50,789 nucleotides of DNA from an uncultured Lachnospiraceae bacterium. GTDB taxonomy: Bacteria; Bacillota; Clostridia; Lachnospirales; Lachnospiraceae. Numbering within the stretch: the stretch's first letter is position 1; each line of letters begins with the position of its first letter. The notes under the pieces are model-generated. The model had not been told where the DNA came from and ran no database searches. It saw only the letters and a list, made by a program, of their open reading frames with translations. Positions 40,616 through 49,300 of the stretch are shown piece after piece. Made by a program: the position numbers and the translations under genes. The stretch covers positions 1-50,789 of the forward strand of contig CAMWPB010000033.1 of assembly GCA_947176065.1 (NCBI GenBank), written 5' to 3'.

Positions 40616-41681
40616 TTTGATAATCAAGTACAAACGCGTCAATATCTGCATACCGTTTTTCCGATATGCCACCCTTTTTGTATTCTCTTAGATATTCATT
40701 TAAAATATCATCATACGCGGCTGCCGTCTTATGCAGATCTTCTGAATCATAACAGTTCAAAATATTATAACTGTCTATATTCACTTCATTACTTATCTCA
40801 GCGAACATTGCACTTGCACTGATTAAGCTCATAAAGGCAAGATGTCTGTCTCCTGTAGCTGCCGCCAGATACATTTTATTACGCCAATTTGAATACATCT
40901 CCTCATAAGTACCACCGATTGTATCGGCAATTACAGGTTTTTTCCGTGTCGGAATCGTTTCTTTTACCTGATAAAACATGGCTAATGTTTCCTTCATCAG
41001 CGTGGTTAAATGTTCTTTTACAGATGTTGCAGAAGCTGCTGATACCACATGATCAATCATATCGCAAAGATTTTCCGGCCGATTCTTCATGACACTTAAT
41101 TCTTCATACACACGTTTTACGCCATAATGAAAATACTGTTTATTTAACATCGCTACTGCATTTTCGACATAATAGACAGCGCCGCCCGCCCACTCTGACA
41201 CTTTAGAATTGTCATCCGAAATCATTGCCATTGCATAAAAATGTTCCGCTTCTTTTAATACTTTTTCTGCCTTCTCATAATCCTCCGCGGAAAAGGGCGC
41301 CTCCATAATTTCTCTCGCTTTATGCCGCAGCACATCCAATTGTTTTTTATATTTTTCATCTGCACAATAAACAATTTTAGCATCCATAAGCTTGGAAATA
41401 TGGGGATGTTCATATTTGGCATCATATTCTAAATCTTCCCATTTTGTACAGTAAATATCATGTCCGACCTGCAGGTCATCCTGTATCATGCTGCACCCAA
41501 GCCTCCAGCCTTTGTCATCATTAATTAAAATAAGTAAATCCAAATCTGACTTTTCATAAAAATCACCTGTCATGAAAGAACCGGTTATTCCGATCAGGGC
41601 GAGAGAACCCGGACATACAATATTTGCCTTACTGATAACCGCATCGATAATCTTCCTGTTTCTTTCTTCTAAATTTATCAT
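40611..41681 (-). CDS. Nucleotidyltransferase domain protein
   Basis: The 356-residue protein has a Pol-beta-type nucleotidyltransferase N-terminus: LALIGITGSFMTGDFYEKSDLDLLILIND, with GSF and the acidic pair SDLDL. The rest is helical (EDYEKAEKVLKEAEHFYAMAMI and further), as in aminoglycoside nucleotidyltransferase-like and HEPN-like C-terminal regions. The substrate is unknown; resistance to an aminoglycoside is only one possibility. AGGAG is 9 nt before the ATG, and the GNAT gene lies 12 bp upstream. Confidence 0.82.
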   Translation of the reverse strand: MINLEERNRKIIDAVISKANIVCPGSLALIGITGSFMTGDFYEKSDLDLLILINDDKGWRLGCSMIQDDLQVGHDIYCTKWEDLEYDAKYEHPHISKLMDAKIVYCADEKYKKQLDVLRHKAREIMEAPFSAEDYEKAEKVLKEAEHFYAMAMISDDNSKVSEWAGGAVYYVENAVAMLNKQYFHYGVKRVYEELSVMKNRPENLCDMIDHVVSAASATSVKEHLTTLMKETLAMFYQVKETIPTRKKPVIADTIGGTYEEMYSNWRNKMYLAAATGDRHLAFMSLISASAMFAEISNEVNIDSYNILNCYDSEDLHKTAAAYDDILNEYLREYKKGGISEKRYADIDAFVLDYQI

Positions 41682-41693
41682 TACTTTATTCTC

Positions 41694-42608
41694 CTACTCT
41701 TGCTTTTTCCAGCCATATGTCAGATTTTTACGATTGTATCCGATTCTGCGATAAAATTCGTTTCCGCCGCCAGTCATGCACACAGCTCCCAGTTCCTTCA
41801 TTTTACGATAATGCGCAGAAAGTGCTGCTGCCGCCAGACCTTTATGACGATATTCGGGTATCGTACAAAGCGGCTCCATGTATGCAAGCTTATTTTCCGA
41901 TACCCACCACATTCCTGAAAAACAAACGTATTCTTCCTTTTCATTTGCAATTATTATATTATGCTCATATGTAGAATGAGGAGGCGGCGCCATGATATTG
42001 CTAATGGTACCCTGATATGCTTTTTGCGGATTCCAGGGTGTTCCCGGATCTTCTGCCTCCCAGTTTTCAAATGGACCCTTGTCCTCATGATCAAACCCTT
42101 TCCAGCAGCAGATCGCATGTTTTACCGGATCCACTTTATCAGGTTTAACAAAATGAAAACCCTCCGGTAACGGATAATTTAATTCCGCCTCATCGAAATC
42201 AATGACGTAATCCTCTATGATAAATTCTTGTCTGTACCCTTTTTTTCCGGCAGCATCCATCAGCGCCTTCTGCTCCGGGCAAAAATGGAATGTTTTTTCT
42301 TTCTCATTCCCCGGCATATACTTTTCCGCATAATCTATCATCTCCTCCGCCAATGTTTCATAACCATGACGCAAACTAAAATATACATTGGTACACGGCT
42401 GTTCGTGGAAAACAAAACCTACTGCCTTATCTTTGTCTAACCAAATTCTGTTCAGGTAGAGATAACGTTTATCCAACCAACTGGAAGTAATTGCGTATTC
42501 AAAAAATGGTGCCATTACTCCGTTTTCTGCATAATTTTCCACCAGTAAATCCCATACCATCTGACTGTCCGATAATAACTGAAACTGCTTGGTCGTTATA
42601 TTTCTCAT
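41694..42608 (-). CDS. GNAT family N-acetyltransferase, long form
   Basis: The 304-residue protein has a C-terminal GNAT domain: KLAYMEPLCTIPEYRHKGLAAAALSAHYRKMKELGAVCMTGGGNEFYRRIGYNRKNLTYGWKKQ, with the R-x-x-G-x-A acetyl-CoA motif. The N-terminal half has EYAITSSWLDKRYLYLNRIWLDKDKAVGFVFHEQPCTNVYFSL and looks like a second, degenerate GNAT-like unit. The substrate is unknown. GGAGG lies 9 nt before the ATG. It is followed by a nucleotidyltransferase in the same operon. Confidence 0.85.
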   Translation of the reverse strand: MRNITTKQFQLLSDSQMVWDLLVENYAENGVMAPFFEYAITSSWLDKRYLYLNRIWLDKDKAVGFVFHEQPCTNVYFSLRHGYETLAEEMIDYAEKYMPGNEKEKTFHFCPEQKALMDAAGKKGYRQEFIIEDYVIDFDEAELNYPLPEGFHFVKPDKVDPVKHAICCWKGFDHEDKGPFENWEAEDPGTPWNPQKAYQGTISNIMAPPPHSTYEHNIIIANEKEEYVCFSGMWWVSENKLAYMEPLCTIPEYRHKGLAAAALSAHYRKMKELGAVCMTGGGNEFYRRIGYNRKNLTYGWKKQE

Positions 42609-42699
42609 ACTTTTAATCCTCCTTATTATTGCTTGTATTTCTCATTGTAGCAAACGGAAAACATAGCTGACAGAGGTAAGAATAATTATAAATAAAATC

Positions 42700-42735
42700 A
42701 CCGCAAAAGACGCCTGCCTTTCGGACAAGCGTCTT
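42700..42735 (-). terminator. Intrinsic terminator after the CD3324 gene
   Basis: AAGACGC (42707-42713) pairs with GCGTCTT (42729-42735). On the minus strand the stem is followed by TTGCGGTGATTTT. It begins 4 nt past the stop codon. Confidence 0.7.
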
Positions 42736-42739
42736 GTAA

Positions 42740-42997
42740 TTATCCATATAGTATTTTTTTAATAGTGCTGTCTGCCAGATGATAACGTTCCACTAAAATA
42801 TCTATGGAACACCCGGCTTTATAAAGCCTTTTTATCTCCTCATTTCGCTCCTGATAAAACAAACGTGAGCCATTGGCAGTTCCCCATCCCTTCCTGTCTG
42901 ACACCTTCGGAATGTAAAGTACCTCACCATCTGTATATCTTTGAAGCTCCTTTAATAACCGATCCGGCAATATTTCTGCTGCATTTACATATTTCAT
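42740..42997 (-). CDS. CD3324 family protein
   Basis: The 85-residue protein begins MKYVNAAEILPDRLLKELQRYTDGEVLYIP, with SDRKGWGTANGSRLFYQERNEEIKRLYKAGCSIDILVERYHLADSTIKKIL, the form I know as the CD3324 family. The C-terminal part looks like a helix-turn-helix of the Mor/resolvase type (LVERYHLADSTIKKI), so DNA binding is likely; its targets are unknown. AGGAG lies 9 nt before ATG 42997, which favours this start over the GTG two codons upstream. Confidence 0.78.
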   Translation of the reverse strand: MKYVNAAEILPDRLLKELQRYTDGEVLYIPKVSDRKGWGTANGSRLFYQERNEEIKRLYKAGCSIDILVERYHLADSTIKKILYG

Positions 42998-43064
42998 CTT
43001 CACCGCTCCTTATTTATTATTAAATAAATAAAGTGCAGAAACAGCAGAACATATAGTTTTATTC

Positions 43065-43104
43065 GCCCATGCAGAGTTCTATATGCCCGCTATTCTGCAT
43101 GGGC
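43065..43104. repeat. Stem-loop overlapping the end of a small reading frame
   Basis: GCCCATGCAGA (43065-43075) pairs perfectly with TCTGCATGGGC (43094-43104), 18-nt loop. Neither strand shows a T tract after it, so it is not a standard terminator. Its right arm covers the last codons of the small ORF at 43090-43155. It is in the 318-bp gap 42998-43315. Confidence 0.75.
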
Positions 43105-43155
43105 AAAAGTGTCCCTGTCTCCGTTTTGAAATAATGCCTGCATCTTTCGTCTCAT
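43090..43155 (-). CDS. Possible 21-residue peptide gene
   Basis: The ATG at 43155 is preceded by GGAGGG at 7 nt. The product begins MRRKMQALFQ and ends DTFAHAE. There is no cysteine, no double-glycine site and no hydrophobic signal, so it does not look like a known signalling peptide or toxin class. A promoter and a palindrome lie upstream. It may be a leader peptide, a small regulatory protein or chance. The CD3324 gene follows on the same strand. Confidence 0.4.
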   Translation of the reverse strand: MRRKMQALFQNGDRDTFAHAE

Positions 43156-43180
43156 ATTTTTTCCCTCCATTCTTTGTATT

Positions 43181-43202
43181 TATAAGTTACAAATAACTTA
43201 TA
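43181..43202 (-). promoter_or_regulatory. Palindrome in the leader of the small ORF
   Basis: TATAAGTTA (43181-43189) and TAACTTATA (43194-43202) form perfect 9-bp arms around CAAA, 26 bp before the start codon. It could be an operator or an RNA hairpin in the leader. Confidence 0.55.
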
Positions 43203-43241
43203 TAAAGGTAATCTTAACTCCCTTTGCTTCATACCATTCAC

Positions 43242-43270
43242 ATTATTCCATACAGTTACACATACGTCAA
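43242..43270 (-). promoter_or_regulatory. Promoter of the small ORF / CD3324 unit
   Basis: On the minus strand TTGACG (plus 43265-43270), 17-nt spacer, AATAAT (plus 43242-43247). It starts just past the stop codon of the giant gene and gives a leader of about 80 nt. Confidence 0.5.
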
Positions 43271-43315
43271 TTCTTCTACTCACAATCCCGCAAAAAATAT
43301 CCTATACTGTCTGTC

Positions 43316-46300
43316 TTACTGCACAATAAAGGTCTTGCGGCATTCGCCCGTATAGTTCCCAATGCCTCTGATAATAACGGTCGCCTCTCCTTTCACACCG
43401 TTACGCAAGTAACTCACCGTAAAATCGCGCCCTGCTTTCAAGCTGTTTTTGCCGACCTTCACTTTCGGAACCGGTTTCACCGCTGTTCCCCTTAAGGTCT
43501 GATTCGGAATCCTGGAAACTACCGCTACGCTCAGGTCCGCCTGCTCAATTTCAAACGTTACCGTAATCGGTGTGATCTTGTCCAGTTCCCCTTTCCCGGT
43601 GATTACAGCCGTCGCTGTCCCGGCATTCTTATTGTCCTTATAAGCAATCTTAGCTGCCGTGTTGGGTTTCAGCAAAATCTCCTCCCTGCCGTTTTCCCCT
43701 GTCATATAGAACTTCACCTGCGGCTTCAACGCTTTGCCTGTATAGATCTGGTCTTCCATTTCTGCAGTCAGGGTATTGTAATCCCATGCTGTAATCTGAA
43801 AACTTATCGCTTTATAACTACCGCTGTAGTTTCCAATCCCCTGCACGGTAACCGATGCCGTTCCGATCTTCGTATTATTTTTATATGACAGTTTATAGTC
43901 TTTTCCCTGCGCCAGTGTCGTACCCTTATCTTTTATCACCACATTCGGTTTCAGGGCGTAACCCGTATATTTCATATTCGCAGGATTCTCCACGGTAAAA
44001 CCTGTGCCCAGCACATCTTTATCCGCGATGGCACATTTGTTAATCTTAAAAGTTACATCCCTGCTGCCCGCATAGTTGCCGATTCCTCTCACCGTAACCG
44101 TGGCTTTTCCGGCGTTGACATTATTCCGATAAGTGACCTCATAATGCATACCTTTCTCGAGAGTAACTTCCTTATTTTTATCGCTCTTATCCACGATATG
44201 CAAAGCAGGCTCCACCGCGCTCCCCGTAAATGTCTGGGCAGAAATTGCGTCGATTTTTATGGAGGATGCTGAGAGCAGCTTGGCCTTGTCCACGATTCTA
44301 AAGTTCGCCGTTACCGTTCCGGTGTAACCGGATTTTTCTTTTCCCGTGACGGTGACTGTTCCTGTTCCCTTCTCCATATTGTTGGTATAGGAAAGGGTGT
44401 AAGCACTCCCGGACAACTTCCTGTCTTTTCCGTTCACGGTCTCATAGACCTGTACAGCGGGCTTCAAAGCCTTTCCTGTATAAGCGATATCATTTACCCG
44501 GACGTCGATTGTTCCCTCTGTTTCTGCCTCTGCCAAATTTACAGGTTTGATCGTAAAAGGAATCTTCAATGTACCGCTGTAATTTCCTTTTCCTTTTACC
44601 GTGATCTGCGCCTCTCCCACAGCCTTATTCTTTCTGTAAGACACCGTATAATCCTTATTCAGCACAAGAGCCGTGTCCCCTGCCGCCTCATCCGTCACGG
44701 TAAGAACAGGCTTGATGGGTTTCCCGGTATAGATATACTCTGCCTTCTCAGGCGCCACGACCAGAGACGCGGCAGCGGATGCCATGGAAGGCTGCTCCAC
44801 GGAAACCATGGATTCCACAAGAGGCTTCGCGACTACCCTGTAAGTAAGTTTCTTCATCCCCGTATAATTGCCGTTGCCGATCACCGTCACTGTGGCCGTC
44901 CCTTTATTAATAGTATTCTCATAAACAAGACGGTAGTCGGAACCCGGCATGAGCTGCGTCTTCCCATCTTTTGTCCTAACCGTGACAATTGGTCTGGTAT
45001 TTTTGCCATTGTAAGTCACATCCGGTATCTTATCAAACTTCATGCCTGAGATGGCTGTTCCTCTAATCTGAAAGGTCATCTTCTTCTCACCAGAGAATTT
45101 TCCTTTTCCCGTGATCGTTACGCCCGCCGTTCCCGCATTTCGGTTATTAAAGTAACTAACTGTATAATCCTTGCCCTTCACCAGTGTCTTTTTCTGATAG
45201 GTGACAATCGGCTCCGGCGTATGAGCCTCCCCGGTAAAGTTAACTGCAGGAATGGCCTTGACGGAAACTTTGCTTGTTGGATACATGATGGAAAATTTTC
45301 TCTCGATACTTCCGGTGAATCTCTTTCCGTTCCCTGTAACCGCCGTAATGATGGCTGTAGCCTCACCCTGCTCCTTATTGTTTTGATAAGTTACCTTGTA
45401 GTCCTTATCAGCCTTTAATACCTCGCTGCCCCACTTCACGGTGACTTTGGGCTTAAGCTGCCCGCCCGTGTAGTATTGCATGGGAATCGAAGAAACGGAA
45501 CACTCCGAAAGAGGAATCTGTGCTCTTTCCTCGTCCGCAAAACATGCATACAGCGTCAGATCTTTCGTAATCGGGGTCTCCTCCGTGTAAAAGGTTCCCG
45601 CGGAAGGGTTTTCCGCATCATACCAACCGATAAAATGCTTTCCTTCCTTTACCGGATTTTCCGGAAAAGAAATCCGCGTGCCATAATCTGCATAGACGGT
45701 GGTAATTCCTGTATCCGTCACAAAGTTTACTTCATAGGAGGGCGCGTATACTACTACAAAATCCCTGACAGTGTCCACTTTTTCCTGATCAGGTATCACA
45801 ATTACTTCTAAGGCAAGCTCCGCCTTTTCCTTAAAGACGGAAGGTGAAAGCTCTGCCTCCACGATTGCTGTCTTTCCCTTTTCAATGGGCTCAAAAGTAC
45901 CGCTGCAATACTCTTTTCCTGTCACTGAATCCCGCACGCTCACTGTTCCTCCGCAGGCTGTCACGCCTGTATTCCGTATTCCTGCCTGTATGGTTCTTGT
46001 GTCCGCCACGGAGATTGTTTTTGCCTCGACATGCAATGACGCGCTGCCAAGAGTGAGCGTTACACTATTATTGTCCCTGTTGGCTTCTTCCGCCCCGGAC
46101 AGAAATACCATATACTCCGTTTCCTGCGTAATCAAATCCATCGGAAAGACCACAGAAACATCCTTTTCCTCTCCGGGTTCCAGAGCAGTATCTATCGGAA
46201 CGGTTTTCAGTACACTGCCGTCCGGCCCGCAAAGAGCAAGGTTTAAATTTTCCGCTTTTACGGTCCCGTTATTATAAAGCAACGCTGCGATTTTCAATTC

Positions 46301-49300
46301 ATCTTCGCCTGTCTCTTCATTATACAAGATCATGCTGCCCGCACTGTGCATGGCGATATCGTAATAGCTGTGCGCAATCTTTCCCGTACACAGACTGTTA
46401 TTAATCTCTTCCAGCTCGTCATTGACTTCCATCTTATTGTAGACAAGGATTGTCTGATTGCCGTTTATGAATCCGTCCGCATATTGGATATAGTCATCCT
46501 GATCCGTAACCTGTAAAGAAGGGAAGAATTCTTCGTTTTCGCGACCGATTCGGTACAAGTTCGCCTTTCCGCCTGCATTTACCGGGAAAAACACTTCCGG
46601 GTTGCTTCCGTCTGACAACAGAGTATATGACCAAGACGGAATCCTGTTCTCTCCAAATAGAGCAGCTGTACTGCCATCTCCGTCAATGTAGCGTATATCT
46701 CCCGCCTCGAACCATGTCAACGTCTCATCCGCATACACCGGCGAAAATTCTACTTTTTCCGCCGTACCACTCTTCAGAACCCTTTCCTGACTTTGTCCCT
46801 GTTCGAGAAAGACAACCTTGCTCTCCTCCACGTTATAAGACTGATCCATGGTTCCCGCTGCAAAGGCATAGCCTGTTTTTTCGTTCATTCTTCCCGCGTC
46901 AGCAGAAAAGATACAATTCCTCTCTTCCTGCAGGAATGTAACCGCCCAAGGCTGGTCTGTCTGTCTCGCCATGCCATATGTATCAACCTGAATCGTATTT
47001 TCCGAAATTGTATTCCCGGAAACGGTTTCTTCCGATAAAGTATTATCTGAAACGGTCTCCTCCGGTTTTTCCGGTATCACATCCTCCTTATCGGAAGGTT
47101 CCTTTTCTGCCGGTTCTTTTTCCTCCGGTTCCTTATTCTCCTCTCCGTTCTCTTCTCCGGGATTTACAGGCGGCGCGTCATTCTCTTCCCCCTCTGGATT
47201 ATCCTCAGGAGTGGTATTTTCAGACACACTCTCCTCTATTGTCAATATCTCCTGTACCGGTATCTCCTCCGTCAGAGCGACAAACTTTCGGAATGCAGAA
47301 ACCGTATTCTCTGAAACCGATTCTTCCACTTCCGGGGATTCCTCATTCGATTCCTCCTCGTTCGTATCTTCTGTTTCCTCTTCACCGGAAAAGTTCATAA
47401 CCTGAATACCCTCCGTCAACGCACGCTGATCCGTAAGACTGGCCCGATAAATCCGATTCGACCCGGAAAGACCAAGTACATTGTCCTGTGCATTCTCATA
47501 CCAGTATACAGATACACCGTTGTCGTCCGCAACAATTTGGGGCTTTTGCTGGAACAAATCGTTCTCACTTAAAATCACACCCAAATCCACAAATTGTTTC
47601 TGCTCCGCATCATAAACCGCCGCATGAAGCGTCATCTGCAAGGCAGTCTCCTCCAACGAAAGATTATCTGCAAGGCTTTCTTTTGCATCCTGCCAAACCA
47701 CGTAAATTTTTTCCCCATCCGTGTAAAAATCAGGACTATAATCCGCCGTACCATCATCCAGTACTGCTTTCGGTTCCTCCCACTCTTCCTCTGTCTCATT
47801 CCAGAGAGAATAAACCAGTATACTCCTGTTCGCTGCATTTCTTACCGTACCTGCATCCGTCAGATAGAAAAGCATCACGGTATTCTCCATACGGATTACC
47901 TGTGGAACAGTGTCGAGACATACCGCATTTTGTAAAACTGTCTCATCTATACTTCCATTTGTGTAAGGTTCGTTGTCCGGTGTCCACTCTGGCATAGAGC
48001 CCTCTGCGGTCAGATAGTCACGGACGTTATGACTGTACGCATCATAATCTGTTATAGAAACACCCTCCCAGCCTTTCTGGTCTGCTGACATCCGGGAAAT
48101 CACACCATTGCTGATAATATACCATTTCCCATTTATCAGGGAGCACTTATAAGATTGTCCAAACACTTTGCCTTCCAGACCAATTTCTCCGTCTATATAA
48201 ACTTCGTCTAACCCTCTGCTGTCTTCCGGGAGAATCACATAATGCAGGCCAAACTCTCCGCTTCCATAAATTCCGCCGGAAGCAAGTTTCGCAATTCCTA
48301 CACCTCCATAAACACCAAGTTCAATTCCGCCGCCAACGCCAACTGATCCTCCCAAACCTTCCACAGCTGACCATTTGATACTTCCATCCGCATTTACTTT
48401 TCCCTCAATCGAAATTTCCACAACAACAGGAACAGGTCCCAGCGACAACTGATTTTCATGGGCATACTCTAACGAAAATTCAACAAAGAGTTTTCCCTGT
48501 AAATAGAGCGGATTATCTTTTCCCACATTACTTTCCAGATATCCTATGATAGTAAAATCAGGCTTGATCGCGGATGATTTGGAATACTCCTGATAACTCT
48601 TTCCCAAAAAGCTGGAAACATTACCAGAATTCAATTTTTTTAGTTGAGGAAAGATTTCATGGAACTCCATCCCTTTATCTTTCATAAATTTATCTATATT
48701 AATGCCAATCTCAACTGTGCCATCGGATTTAAAGCAGCATTCCGCAGGAAGGTCATCCAGTTCAACCTGAAGATTTTCTCCACCGATGATAGGTATATTA
48801 TCTGGAATAGTTATTTTCAAACCATCTTTTCCAAGATAAAGCTGATCCACAGGAGGACTGATATTAACTACATGTAAATTCAGATTCTTTCTTATTTCCT
48901 GCTTATTCCCATCCTGAAAACCTATAGAAACCGGTTTATCAACAGAGAAATTTCTCAATTGCAAATTTGAAAAATTGCCAGTACTGTTTGAAGCAATCTT
49001 TTTATCATCAGAATATAGGGTATATTGATCATATTTTTCATGAGATTTACATATAATATCAAATTTTACATTTAAACTTTTTTTATAATATGTATTAATC
49101 TGTGCCTCTTCCGTAAGAAGATCGATTGTTTCCTCATCCTTAATCAGATAAATACCATCTGTAAGATTGGCCAGTTTATCCAAACCGCCTTTTCCGGTTT
49201 CTGGTGTCCCTGCCTCTTTTGTTTTTGCCAATGCATAGGTAGTCATCCCTGTCTGACTCTTGGTAAACTGTGATACCGTCTTTGTAACATAATTCGCTTT

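Noticed and set aside
43065..43104. Stem-loop as intrinsic terminator
   Set aside because: No T tract follows on either strand; kept as an unexplained structure instead.
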